This document shows, piece by piece, positions 1 through 8,009 of a stretch of DNA of 64,000 nucleotides. The stretch comes from Rugosimonospora africana. Its GTDB lineage: Bacteria; Actinomycetota; Actinomycetes; Mycobacteriales; Micromonosporaceae. Each line of letters starts with the position of its first letter. Position 1 is the stretch's first letter. The stretch covers positions 223,616 through 287,615 of the forward strand of contig NZ_BONZ01000006.1 of NCBI RefSeq assembly GCF_016862975.1. The letters run 5' to 3'. The notes beneath the pieces were generated by a model that saw only the letters and a list, made by a program, of their open reading frames with translations, had not been told where the DNA came from and did no database searches. Both the position numbers and the translations under genes were made by a program.

Positions 1-215
1 ACCTGACGGCTGACCGTCGACAGGTCGAGACACACGTCATCGGCCAGCGCGGACAGCCGGGCCGGACCGCCGCTGGCGATCCGGCTCAGCAAGATATAAG
101 CGCCCCGCTCCAGGTCGAGACCGTCCGGTGGAACGCGAAGGCTCGCATAGAACCGGTCAGCCCGACGAAGGAAGATGCCGAATTGACGCCCGATCTCGAC
201 GTGATCGTCCGGCAA
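1..215 (-). CDS. MarR-family transcriptional regulator, C-terminus beyond window
   Basis: This is the N-terminal 71 residues of a winged-helix regulator whose 3' part lies beyond base 1. The translation reads through FLRRADRFYASL, then LDLERGAYILLSRIA, then RLSALADDVCLDLSTVSRQV. That is the helix plus helix-turn-helix layout of MarR proteins, with the recognition helix near DLSTVSRQ. I place the start at a TTG (base 215) because a GGGGA ribosome site lies seven bases upstream; the frame stays open further upstream, so another start is possible. Its ligand and targets cannot be seen. MarR proteins usually repress neighbouring efflux or stress genes, and the relevant neighbour may lie to the left of the window. 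Confidence 0.72.
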   Translation of the reverse strand, partial: MPDDHVEIGRQFGIFLRRADRFYASLRVPPDGLDLERGAYILLSRIASGGPARLSALADDVCLDLSTVSRQ

Positions 216-307
216 AAGTTGTTCCCCGCAATCCCCCGAGATACTTGCTCCGCACAAGCATTTCTCGACAGCGGTCCCACTGACAACCGAAATAGCCCTG
301 GTGTGGG

Positions 308-429
308 CTAGCTCTCTCCCAATCGGGCCGCTTGACCGGCCCGCCCACAAACCAGGCGGACCTGACGGCCCTAACTCTCTCTCCCAATCGGGCCGCTTGA
401 CCGGCCCGCCCAAGAACGAGGCGGCCCTA
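308..429 (-). repeat. Tandem duplication carrying two identical hairpins
   Basis: Two identical 36-base copies lie at 312-347 and 377-412, 65 bases apart. Each holds a perfect inverted repeat, CGGGCCG-cttgac-CGGCCCG. On the minus strand each unit starts with TAGGGCCG, and the first TAG is the stop codon of the upstream membrane-protein gene. The duplication therefore copied the stop codon and the hairpin behind it. The hairpins most likely act as a doubled terminator, although no U-run follows. Confidence 0.75.
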
Positions 430-804
430 CGACATACTCGCGAGGCCGCTCGGCCTGCCGACCGTGTTCAGCACGTACACGGCCTTGTCCGGTTCCAGCG
501 CGGCCGCGAGCGCGGTGGCCCGTTCCTCGGCCGCCTGGCGCGCGGCTTCCGCCTGCCGACGAGCTTCTTCGGCTTCCCTCTTACCCGAGGCACCCGCCTG
601 TACGCCGAGGAAGCCTCCGAGGATGGTCCCGACCGTGCCGGTGATGACGCCCAGCGCGGCGCCCACCTCGGTACCGGTCTTGTACCGGTACACGGCCACC
701 CCGAAGAACAGGAGCATGGCCGCGATGGCGACGAACACCGCCAGGAACGCGTACCCGCCGCTGCCCCGCGAGCGCTCGCCGGAACTCTTCTTACTGCTGG
801 ACAT
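427..804 (-). CDS. Small membrane protein with glycine-rich segment and coiled-coil tail
   Basis: A 125-residue protein that I do not recognise as a named family. A Ser/Lys-rich N-terminus is followed by a strong transmembrane helix at about residues 18-39. A second hydrophobic, Gly/Thr-rich segment lies at about 46-70 and is reminiscent of glycine-zipper helices. An Ala/Glu/Arg-rich stretch at about 72-100 should form a coiled coil. The start ATG at 804 has a GGGGGTGGG element upstream. The gene stands alone between a MarR gene and a GGDEF-EAL gene, all on the same strand. Base composition matches its neighbours. The coiled coil suggests oligomerisation at the inner face of the membrane, which is inference. 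Confidence 0.7.
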   Translation of the reverse strand: MSSSKKSSGERSRGSGGYAFLAVFVAIAAMLLFFGVAVYRYKTGTEVGAALGVITGTVGTILGGFLGVQAGASGKREAEEARRQAEAARQAAEERATALAAALEPDKAVYVLNTVGRPSGLASMS

Positions 805-960
805 GGGCGTCCCACCCCCTGGATCGCCTGGAACTGACGGATCGACTTTAGTCCCGATTTGGGCTATCTACGGCGTTTGGCGTAGTTCGGGGCAAATGGT
901 CGAGACGCTCCGGTCCGAGGCGTGATGGCCATCGTGCTGGCCGCAGCGCTCGGGTAGGGA

Positions 961-3192
961 TCAGTTGGCCGCCGCGGCGTCCAGCGGGGCGGCTTCGCCC
1001 TGGCTCGGTGCGCGCCCCGTCCCGCCCTGGCGCGGCACGCGCACGATCTCACCCTGGCGCGGCATGCGCCCGATTTCCTCCGCCGGCACCGGCCGGCCGA
1101 ACAGCCAGCCCTGCCCGCAGTCGCAGCCCAGGTCGCGCAGCCAAGCCTCCTGTGCCGCCGTCTCCACGCCCTCCGCGGTCGCGGACAGCCCGAGCCCGTG
1201 AGCCAGGCCGACCAGCGTGGCCACGATCCGGTCGCGCGCCGGATCGGCCGGCTGCGAGTCCCAGAGCCCCTCGATGAACTGCGCGGCCAGCTTCAGGTTG
1301 TGTACCGGCAGGTCACACAGGTACGCGAAGTTGGAGTACCCGGTGCCGAAATCGTCGATCGCGATCCGGACTCCCATGGCGACCAGGGCGCGCAGCATCC
1401 GGATGGGCTCGCCGGTGGTGTCCATGACCGCACTCTCGGTCAGTTCGAGCTGCAGCAGCCGGGGTTCGAGCCCGGTCTGGCGGAGCACGTCCCGTACCGT
1501 GTCGGCGAGGTCCGGCTGGTGAATCTGGCGTACCGACAGGTTGACGCTCACCACCAGGTCGGGCTCACCGTCCCGCTGCCAGCTCCGGGCCTGCCGGCAC
1601 GCCTCCGCCAGCACCCAGCGGCCCAGCGGCACGATCAACCCGCTCGCCTCGGCCACTTCGATGAACTGGTCGGGCAGCAACCGGCCGAGCGTCGGGTGCT
1701 GCCACCGGACCAGCGCCTCCACGCCCAGCAGCGCCCGGTCGGCAAGCCGCACCAGCGGCTGGTACTCGACGACGAACTCACCCCGCTCCAGCGCCGCCGG
1801 CATGGTCGCGGACAGCGTGTACCGGGTGACCTCGCGTGCGTGCCGGTCCTCGTCAAAGAGTGCCCAGCGGCGGCCGCCGGCCGACTTCGCCCAGAACAGA
1901 GTGGTGTCCGCGGCCTTCATCATGTCCTCGACGTCGCTGCCGCGCACGGCGCGCTCCACCACGCCCACGCTCGCGCCGACGGTCAGCTCCTGGCCGGCGA
2001 TCGGGACCGGAGCCTCCAGCGCGGCGAGCACGTCGCGTGCCACCCCGACGACCTGCTCGGTATCCGTCGAGTCGGAGACGAGCACGACGAACTCGTCACC
2101 CCCGATCCGGGCAACGAAGTGCCCGAGGCGGGAGACCGCGACTTCCAGCCGAGCGGCGATCGCGGCCAGCAGACGGTCGCCGAGGTCGTGGCCGAGGGTG
2201 TCGTTGACCACCTTGAAGTCGTCCAGATCCAGGTAACAGAGCCCGACCCTGCGGTCCCGGTCGGTGGCGGCGAACAGCTCGTTCATGCGCTCCAGGAACA
2301 GCCGCCGGTTGGGCAGGCCGGTCAGTGGGTCGTGCCGCGCCTCGTGGCGCAGCCGGGCGTGCAGCCGCTGCCGGTCGGTGACGTCCTGGATCATCGCCAC
2401 CGTGTATCGGGGCCGGCCGTCCCGGTCGCGCAGCAGGGACAGGGTCATCTCGGTGTAGACGGTGCTGCCGTCCCTGCGCCGGTAACGCCGGTTGCGGCGG
2501 ATGTAGTCCACCTCGCCGCCGATCACCTGCTGGTACCCGTCCCAGCTGGACGGCTCGTCGTCCGGGTGCGACAGGTCCCACACGGTCAGCTGTCGCAGCT
2601 CCTCGATCGGGTACCCGAGCAGGTCGGCCAGGGCCTGGTTCGCCTCCAGGATCCGGCCGCTGATGTCGGCGATACCGATCCCGATCGCGGCACTGGCGAA
2701 CACCGCCCGGAACCGCGCCTCGGCCTGGGCCTGCGCGGCGGCCAGCGCGTCCCATGCCTGCTCCTGGTCGTCGAGGGTGCGCCGGCGCAGCGCCCAGGTG
2801 TACCCGCTGGCCAGCGCGCCCTGAAGCCCGGCGATCCGGCCGGCGGTGTCGCGCGGCTCGGGATCGGCGGTCGGTTGCCCTCTCCGGGCGTCCGCTTGGG
2901 CGTCCACAGCGCCGGCAAACTCCGTGCCGAGCAGCGCGACGGTCCGGCTGAGCGCGTCCGGGTTGAGAAAGTGCGCGTCGACGAGCGCCGCTCCCACCCG
3001 CCGCGCGGAATCGGCGGAGAACGGCCGCGCGGACAGCGCCGCGATCAGTTGGTCGGTGAGGCCACGCAGCAGCTCGCTCAGCGCGGCGGAGCTCATCGGG
3101 ACATAGCTGGTCCCGCCGATCGCCCGCGCCCACGCGTCGACGAAACGGTCCCGACCGGATCCGGCTGTCGAGCCGGACCCGTTGCGTCCCAT
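961..3192 (-). CDS. Cyclic di-GMP regulator with PAS, GGDEF and EAL domains
   Basis: A 743-residue cytoplasmic protein that should make and/or break cyclic di-GMP. After an N-terminal helical region, a PAS domain lies at about residues 157-277. A diguanylate cyclase domain follows with an intact GGDEF signature at 364-368, then a phosphodiesterase domain with an EAL motif near 492. Downstream it keeps DDFGTGYS and AEGVET. The motif that is usually KID reads KLA, and the inhibitory-site RxxD before GGDEF reads RLGH, so product inhibition may be lost. No membrane segment is seen. The layout resembles Streptomyces RmdA. I chose ATG 3192 because GGGAGG sits five bases upstream; an in-frame extension to 3357 is Arg-rich and unlikely. 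Confidence 0.93.
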   Translation of the reverse strand: MGRNGSGSTAGSGRDRFVDAWARAIGGTSYVPMSSAALSELLRGLTDQLIAALSARPFSADSARRVGAALVDAHFLNPDALSRTVALLGTEFAGAVDAQADARRGQPTADPEPRDTAGRIAGLQGALASGYTWALRRRTLDDQEQAWDALAAAQAQAEARFRAVFASAAIGIGIADISGRILEANQALADLLGYPIEELRQLTVWDLSHPDDEPSSWDGYQQVIGGEVDYIRRNRRYRRRDGSTVYTEMTLSLLRDRDGRPRYTVAMIQDVTDRQRLHARLRHEARHDPLTGLPNRRLFLERMNELFAATDRDRRVGLCYLDLDDFKVVNDTLGHDLGDRLLAAIAARLEVAVSRLGHFVARIGGDEFVVLVSDSTDTEQVVGVARDVLAALEAPVPIAGQELTVGASVGVVERAVRGSDVEDMMKAADTTLFWAKSAGGRRWALFDEDRHAREVTRYTLSATMPAALERGEFVVEYQPLVRLADRALLGVEALVRWQHPTLGRLLPDQFIEVAEASGLIVPLGRWVLAEACRQARSWQRDGEPDLVVSVNLSVRQIHQPDLADTVRDVLRQTGLEPRLLQLELTESAVMDTTGEPIRMLRALVAMGVRIAIDDFGTGYSNFAYLCDLPVHNLKLAAQFIEGLWDSQPADPARDRIVATLVGLAHGLGLSATAEGVETAAQEAWLRDLGCDCGQGWLFGRPVPAEEIGRMPRQGEIVRVPRQGGTGRAPSQGEAAPLDAAAAN

Positions 3193-3435
3193 AAGGCCCT
3201 CCCCCAGTGCCCCGCGGCAACGCCTACCTCCGCGGCGACGCGTGCGTACGCGACGACGCGCGGCATGCCCGCGCGGTGCGAGCATATTGCCATCGACAAC
3301 GCCTCGGGAACCCGCCGACAGTACCGGCCGATCCGCCGGGACTTTGATGCCTGTCAACGTATTCCCCGACTGGGCCTGCGGTAATCGTCGAGAGTCGCGA
3401 CCCGAACACGTACCGTTTCCAACCCGGAAACCACG

Positions 3436-3462
3436 AAAGGCCGGAGCTGAACTCCGGCCTTT
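3436..3462 (-). terminator. Terminator hairpin after tRNA-Thr
   Basis: A perfect 11-bp stem, AAAGGCCGGAG paired with CTCCGGCCTTT around a five-base loop, lies 19 bases past the 3' end of the tRNA. The A and T ends give a short U-run in either direction. Confidence 0.85.
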
Positions 3463-3481
3463 GCGTGCGCGTCGCGCGTGG

Positions 3482-3554
3482 AGCCGCCTGTCGGAATCGA
3501 ACCGACGACCTCATTATTACGAGTAATGTGCTCTACCGACTGAGCTAAGGCGGC
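3482..3554 (-). tRNA. tRNA-Thr (anticodon CGU)
   Basis: On the minus strand the sequence starts GCCGCCT, pairing with AGGCGGC at the 3' end to give a seven-base acceptor stem with discriminator U. The D arm (TAGCTCAGTCGGTAGAGC), the anticodon stem CATTA/TAATG with loop CTCGTAA, and the T arm GGTTCGATTCC are all present. The anticodon CGU reads the ACG threonine codon. CCA is not encoded. It is 73 nt long and stands alone. Confidence 0.96.
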
Positions 3555-3567
3555 GCGAGACCCGTTG

Positions 3568-3573
3568 AGTCTA
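3568..3573 (-). promoter_or_regulatory. Probable -10 element of tRNA-Thr
   Basis: TAGACT on the minus strand lies about 14 bases before the mature tRNA 5' end, which places a transcription start close to the tRNA. No clear -35 element was found. Confidence 0.45.
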
Positions 3574-3890
3574 CGCGACGCGGTCATGGCGGGCCCACCG
3601 GGTATCGGCAAGGTCGTCTCGGATCCCGAGGTGTTCCCAAACCGTTACGATGTTGATCGTCATACCGGGTTTTTCCTGGCCAAAGGCATGATCGAGATGC
3701 CTGGCGCGACCGGTCGCGCTGCTACCCCGGCCGCACATCATTGATTACCCTGCACACGCATGACCAATCGAGCAAACGACCGCCCGACCGCGGCGCCCCG
3801 CCGACCGGTCCTCGGGTGCGCGACGGCGGCGGCAGCTCAGCGTCCCTCGCGGCCGGCAGCCCGGCGCCGCCCGACCTCGCGGGCGACCGC
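3574..3890. other. Intergenic region without a recognised gene
   Basis: About 320 bases separate the tRNA from the metallophosphoesterase. A frame continuous with the downstream gene opens at a TTG (3741), but its Pro/Gly/Ala-rich translation resembles no domain. A TACGAT element near 3646 could be a -10 hexamer for the downstream gene. No hairpin or repeat stands out. Confidence 0.4.
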
Positions 3891-5585
3891 ATGACCATCG
3901 ACGACCAGCCGGTCACCGAGCCACGACCGCGCACCTTCGACCCCAAGGAACTGGGCTTCCGCCCGCAGCCCCCGGTCGGTTGGCTCCAGCCCGTCCAGCT
4001 CTCGGGCACCGCGCTGCGGGTCATCCTGTCGCAGATGTTCGGCGCGTACCTCGACAAGCGCGAGCTGCAGAACACGCTGCCGGCCAGGGTCTACGACGAG
4101 GGCGCCGACCGGGACGAACTGTGGTTCGACTATGTCGCCGACCTCGGCGACGGATTCAACCCCACCTACACGGTGGCCTACCTGCTCGCCCAGCCCAGCC
4201 TCACGGTCGATGGGCATGAGCTGCCCCGGGGCAAGGTGCTGATGATGGGCGGCGACGAGGTGTACCCGACCGCGAGCACCGGTGCGTACGAGGACCGTAC
4301 GAAGGGGCCGTACAAGGCGGCGCTGCCGTGCGCGTACGGCGCGGACCAACCCCAGCTGTACGCGCTGCCGGGCAACCACGACTGGTACGACGGCCTGACC
4401 GCGTTCCTGCGGCTGTTCGCGAAGAACGAGGCGGACAGCATCGGCGGCTGGGTCAACGCGCAGGCCCGCTCGTACTTCGCCATCTCGCTGCCGCACAAGT
4501 GGTGGCTGCTGGCCATCGACACCCAGTTCGGCGCGTACCTGGACGACCCGCAGTTGCGCTACTTCCGGGACGTCGCGGCCCGGCTGGACGCCGACGATCG
4601 GCTGATCCTGTGCTCGTCGACGCCGGGGTGGGTCGAGGCGATCGACGACGCGAGCGCCTACGACGCCATCGACTATTTCATGCGTACCGTCGTCGAGCCG
4701 ACCGGCGCCAAGGTAAAGCTGATGCTCTCCGGGGACCTCCACCACTACGCCCGGTACGAGGGGCCGGACCGCCAGCTGATCACCTGCGGCGGCGGCGGCG
4801 CCTACCTGTACCCGACGCACAAGCTGCCCGAAGAGATCATGGTGCCGCCGCCGGTCAGCAGGTCGCGCCGGCAGAGCCCGATCAAGCGGTACGGGCTGGC
4901 CACCACGTACCCCTCGAAGGCGAGGTCGCGGCGCTACGCCACCAGCGTGTTCACCAGCGTCCTGGCCCGTAACTCCAGCTTCGCCGCGCTGCTCGGTGCC
5001 GTGCACACCCTGTATGCGATGGCCCTGGTCGAGCTGATGCGCCACCCGTCCGGAACGGCGCAACGCCTGTTCACCATCCCGGCGGCGCTGATGGGCCTGC
5101 TGATCATCGGCGGGGCCACGTTCTTCGCGATGCCGTCCAAGGGCGGTAAACAGTCGAAACACTGGATGTTCGGCGTCGGACACGGGCTGGCGCATGCCGC
5201 TCTCGGCGTGCTCGGCGCCTGGGCGTGGCTGCACCTGCCGTTCGGTGACTGGGTCTGGCCGCTGCCGCTGTTGGCCGCCGTGGTCATCTACCTGCCGGTG
5301 TCCGGCCTGATCGCGCTCGAACTCTTCTGCCTCTACCTGCTGCTGGCCAGTACGGCCCGGGTGAACCTGAACGAGCTGTTCGCCGGGCAGTCCATTGTGG
5401 ACTCAAAGTGCTTCCTGCGGCTGCGTTTCGACCGGGATGGCTCGCTGACCATCTACCCGATCGGGATCGACCGGGTCAATCTCGGCTGGGAGGTCGCGCC
5501 GGACGCGCCGCAGACGCAGTCGTGGATCGAACCCACGAGGCCGATCGACATCCACCTGATCGAGCAACCGCTGCGGATCGAGTAA
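3891..5585 (+). CDS. Metallophosphoesterase with C-terminal membrane helices
   Basis: A 564-residue protein with a calcineurin-like phosphoesterase core in its first half. Visible motifs are DLGDG near residue 85, GGDEVYP near 120, GNHDWYDG near 161 and GDLHHY near 281; these fit the metal-binding GNHD and GDxHHx motifs. After about residue 370, four to five hydrophobic segments follow, so the enzyme should be membrane-anchored. The substrate is unknown. I chose ATG 3891 (MTIDDQP) because conserved-looking sequence begins soon after. Earlier in-frame starts exist (GTG 3816, TTG 3741), and no strong ribosome site decides between them. It faces ricT, whose stop lies eight bases away. Confidence 0.82.
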   Translation: MTIDDQPVTEPRPRTFDPKELGFRPQPPVGWLQPVQLSGTALRVILSQMFGAYLDKRELQNTLPARVYDEGADRDELWFDYVADLGDGFNPTYTVAYLLAQPSLTVDGHELPRGKVLMMGGDEVYPTASTGAYEDRTKGPYKAALPCAYGADQPQLYALPGNHDWYDGLTAFLRLFAKNEADSIGGWVNAQARSYFAISLPHKWWLLAIDTQFGAYLDDPQLRYFRDVAARLDADDRLILCSSTPGWVEAIDDASAYDAIDYFMRTVVEPTGAKVKLMLSGDLHHYARYEGPDRQLITCGGGGAYLYPTHKLPEEIMVPPPVSRSRRQSPIKRYGLATTYPSKARSRRYATSVFTSVLARNSSFAALLGAVHTLYAMALVELMRHPSGTAQRLFTIPAALMGLLIIGGATFFAMPSKGGKQSKHWMFGVGHGLAHAALGVLGAWAWLHLPFGDWVWPLPLLAAVVIYLPVSGLIALELFCLYLLLASTARVNLNELFAGQSIVDSKCFLRLRFDRDGSLTIYPIGIDRVNLGWEVAPDAPQTQSWIEPTRPIDIHLIEQPLRIE

Positions 5586-5593
5586 CGGCCGGT

Positions 5594-6424
5594 TCAGCGG
5601 CTCTCGTACGCCTGGCGGGGGCCGCACACCGAGGCCCGGCTGCACGAACAGCGCGAACCGTCGGCGTCCATGCGGACGACGACCGAGTCGCGCGGCACGC
5701 TGTGCCCGACCACCCGGCCGTCACCGTCCGGAGTGGACACTCGGGTGCCCACCGCCGGGGCGGCGGCCTGGAACTGCTGGTACAGCGGGTGCTCGTACTT
5801 CAGGCAGCACATCAGGCGGCCACACGCGCCCGAAATGCGCAGCGGATTGAGCGGGAGGTCCTGGTCCTTCGCCATCCGGATGGTGACCGGCTCGAAGTCG
5901 GTCAGGAACGTGGCGCAGCACAGGTCGCGTCCGCACGAGCCGATCCCGCCCTGGACCCGCGCCGAGTCCCGGGCGGAGAGCTGGCGCAGCTCGACCCGGC
6001 AGTGCAGGGTGGCGCCCAGGTCGCGGACCAGCGACCGGAAGTCGACCCGATGCGGCGCGGTGAAGTAGATGGTGGTCCGGCCGCCCGAGCCCCCGGCGCT
6101 TTCCAGCACGTGGTCGACCGCGACCACCTTCATCGGGAGTTCGTGCTCGCGGATCAGCCGCTTGGCGGCGGTCTTGGCCTCCGCCTTCCGTTTGCGCATC
6201 AGCTCGTCGCGGCGCAGGTCGTCGTCGCCGGCCACGCCGAGCAGCTGAGGGAAGCCGTCGGTTTCCTCGGAGACCCACTGCGGCGCCCATACGCACTCGG
6301 CGACCTCGGCGCCGTCGTCCGTGGGGACCAGCACCTTGTCACCGACGCTGATCGACAGGTCGCCGGGGTTGAGGTAATACAGCCGGCCGTACCGATTGAA
6401 GCTGACCGCACACAGCATTCCCAT
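5594..6424 (-). CDS. ricT: RicT/YaaT family PSP1-domain protein
   Basis: A 276-residue protein of the PSP1 (YaaT/RicT) family. In Bacillus, RicT joins RicA and RicF in an iron-sulfur Y-complex that supports RNase Y-dependent mRNA maturation and development. The conserved Cys residues are visible in SCGRDLCC, CGRLMCC and near the C-terminus (SRCSCSRASVC). ATG 6424 is chosen because AAGGTGG lies four bases upstream. In Bacillus yaaT follows holB; here three type VII/YbaB-like genes sit between holB and this gene. No RicA or RicF homologue is seen in the window, as is usual outside Firmicutes, so the actinobacterial role is uncertain. Confidence 0.9.
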   Translation of the reverse strand: MGMLCAVSFNRYGRLYYLNPGDLSISVGDKVLVPTDDGAEVAECVWAPQWVSEETDGFPQLLGVAGDDDLRRDELMRKRKAEAKTAAKRLIREHELPMKVVAVDHVLESAGGSGGRTTIYFTAPHRVDFRSLVRDLGATLHCRVELRQLSARDSARVQGGIGSCGRDLCCATFLTDFEPVTIRMAKDQDLPLNPLRISGACGRLMCCLKYEHPLYQQFQAAAPAVGTRVSTPDGDGRVVGHSVPRDSVVVRMDADGSRCSCSRASVCGPRQAYESR

Positions 6425-6497
6425 CAAGCCACCTTATCCCGGTTTGGTGCGCCGGAGACCAGGCGTGATGCGGCCGGCACGCACAGGCAACGGGCAG

Positions 6498-7298
6498 TCA
6501 GCCGATTTCCAACCGCCCGTGAACGCTGGTCGCCATCGGGGCCTGGGCCGGAAAGGGCAGGTCGTCGAGCCGGCCGGCCCACGCGTCGAGGACGCGCCGG
6601 CCATCGTCCAGGATCTCGGCCGCGCCACCGAGGATGTGCGCGCCGAGGTCGGCCGCCGCCCGGGCGGCGTCGCGGGACGTGGCGGTCGGTCCGTCAAGGG
6701 CGCCGGCCGGTCCGCCGGCCGCTCCGGCGGTGACGCCACCCCCGATGCCGATGCCCGCGAGGTTGCTGACCGCGCCGGCAATGCCCGCGATGTCGCTGCC
6801 CGTGCCGGTATGGCCGGTGCCCGGGGCCAGGGAGGCCCGCAGGGTCGCCGCCTCGGCCGAGCCCAGGCACTCGGCCAGCGTGCCGGCCAGCGCTCGGCGC
6901 CCCCGGGCCAGCCAGGCGCCGACCTCGTCGAGGTATGAAGCGGTCGCGTCCAACCGGCCGGCCATGCTGGCCGAGTCGCCGGCCAGGTATCCAGAGAGTG
7001 TCGACCACCGGGCGGCGAAGCTCTCCGCGGCCGGGCCGCGCCAGGCCGCCGGCATCGGTGCCGACGCCTGCCCGGTCTCGTAGCCCTCGGACTGGCGGCG
7101 CAGAGCATCACCGGCCACGACGAGCGGATCGGCGGTCACCGCGGCGAGTTGCGTGACAACGTCGCCCGGCAGCGCGCCGACCCGGCGCAGCAGCGGCAAC
7201 ACCGGATGGTCGGCCGGTGCACCGGCGGCGATCAGCGTGGCGTCGATCCGGTCGAGCAGGGCGCCGGCAGCGGGGTGGATGCGGTCGAGGAGGTCCAT
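6498..7298 (-). CDS. WXG100-like protein with Gly/Ala-rich middle, putative type VII substrate
   Basis: A 266-residue Ala/Gly-rich protein. A helical pair around residues 50-150 carries AWRGPAAESFAARW, a WXG-type turn (W-R-G) between predicted helices. A Gly/Ala-rich region (about 165-205) and a shorter C-terminal helical part follow. This resembles longer WXG100-superfamily proteins such as EspA- or PPE-like substrates, but I cannot name the family. ATG 7298 shares one base with the stop of the upstream gene (TGATG), so the two are translationally coupled. It ends 73 bases before ricT. The type VII apparatus genes lie about 36 kb away in the window. Confidence 0.75.
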   Translation of the reverse strand: MDLLDRIHPAAGALLDRIDATLIAAGAPADHPVLPLLRRVGALPGDVVTQLAAVTADPLVVAGDALRRQSEGYETGQASAPMPAAWRGPAAESFAARWSTLSGYLAGDSASMAGRLDATASYLDEVGAWLARGRRALAGTLAECLGSAEAATLRASLAPGTGHTGTGSDIAGIAGAVSNLAGIGIGGGVTAGAAGGPAGALDGPTATSRDAARAAADLGAHILGGAAEILDDGRRVLDAWAGRLDDLPFPAQAPMATSVHGRLEIG

Positions 7299-7606
7299 CA
7301 CGGCGCTCCCGCCCGTCGGTGCCGGCGGTGCGCCGCGTCCTCGGCGTCGCGGTAGCCATCGGCCGCGGTGCGCAGCGCGCCGGCCAGGTCGGTGAGCCGG
7401 GCACCGGCCGCCGCCGCCTCCCGCTCCCGGGCAGCCAGCGCGGCCCTCCACTGGGCGTGCAGAGCCCGGCCAAGCTCGCCCAGGCGGCCGGAAGCGTCGC
7501 CCGCGAACGCCTCCGGACCCGGGTCGGTCCGGCCGAGCCGGTCCGCGGCGCCGGACACCTCGTCGCCGAGCGCTCCGATCCGGCCGGCCAGCTCATCGAT
7601 CTCCAT
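7298..7606 (-). CDS. EspC/WXG100-like small helical protein
   Basis: A 102-residue, almost fully helical protein, the usual size of type VII secretion targets. The N-terminal half (MEIDELAGRIGALGDEV) and the C-terminal half (LAGALRTAADGYRDAEDA) look like the two arms of an ESX helical hairpin. The motif YRDAE matches the YxxxD/E secretion signal. A clear WXG turn is missing, so it resembles the EspC family (PF10824) more than EsxA. It starts inside the end of the YbaB-like gene (14-base overlap) and overlaps the next gene by one base, so all three should be translated together. Export is inference from the motif. Confidence 0.72.
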   Translation of the reverse strand: MEIDELAGRIGALGDEVSGAADRLGRTDPGPEAFAGDASGRLGELGRALHAQWRAALAAREREAAAAGARLTDLAGALRTAADGYRDAEDAAHRRHRRAGAP

Positions 7607-7931
7607 CGGCCCTCCTCAGCGGCCGGTATTCGCTGAACGTCTCGGCGTGCAGCGTGGTGCGGGCCCAGGCGGCGGCGTCGGCGGCGGCCGACACGGCCTG
7701 CCGGATCGAACGGGACAGCTCGGCGTTGGTGCGGCCGGTGAGGTCACCGGTGACGGTCACGTCGCGGATGGCTCCGTCGGCGGTCACCACGACCTCCACG
7801 AGGCCGTCGGGGGAGCTGACCGTTACCTCGGCGGTGCGCACCGCCTTCTCGAACTCGGCGAGCCGGGCGTCGAGGCGCTGGTAGCGCTCGATGGCCTCCT
7901 CGATGAAGTGCTCGTCGATCTCGCGCCCCAT
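7593..7931 (-). CDS. YbaB/EbfC-family nucleoid-associated protein
   Basis: A 112-residue protein with the YbaB/EbfC fold pattern. A long N-terminal helix (IDEHFIEEAIERYQRL) precedes strands in VTVSSPDGLVEVVVTADG and a C-terminal helix. YbaB proteins are small dimeric DNA-binding proteins. ATG 7931 has GGTGA upstream. The gene follows holB by 78 bases. In many bacteria ybaB lies beside dnaX, and holB is a dnaX paralogue, so the position echoes that pairing. However, this copy heads a cassette of type VII-like genes, as do other YbaB paralogues in actinobacteria, so its role may be specific to that cassette. Confidence 0.8.
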   Translation of the reverse strand: MGREIDEHFIEEAIERYQRLDARLAEFEKAVRTAEVTVSSPDGLVEVVVTADGAIRDVTVTGDLTGRTNAELSRSIRQAVSAAADAAAWARTTLHAETFSEYRPLRRADGDR

Positions 7932-8009
7932 GAGGGTCACCGTACGGCACCTCAGGGTAGTGGGAAACCCCGCGATCCGGGCCTGTGGATAACTCCGCGG
8001 CAGCCGGGG

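Noticed and set aside
1198..3384. A long plus-strand frame of 728 codons opposite the GGDEF-EAL gene
   Set aside because: It lies wholly antisense to a gene with clear PAS, GGDEF and EAL motifs. Its translation is Gln/Val/Asp-rich without any domain. Such frames arise because stop codons are rare in GC-rich antisense sequence.
3741..3890. N-terminal extension of the metallophosphoesterase to TTG 3741
   Set aside because: The extension is a Pro/Gly/Ser-rich stretch with no conserved pattern, and ATG 3891 is a better start. Both remain possible.
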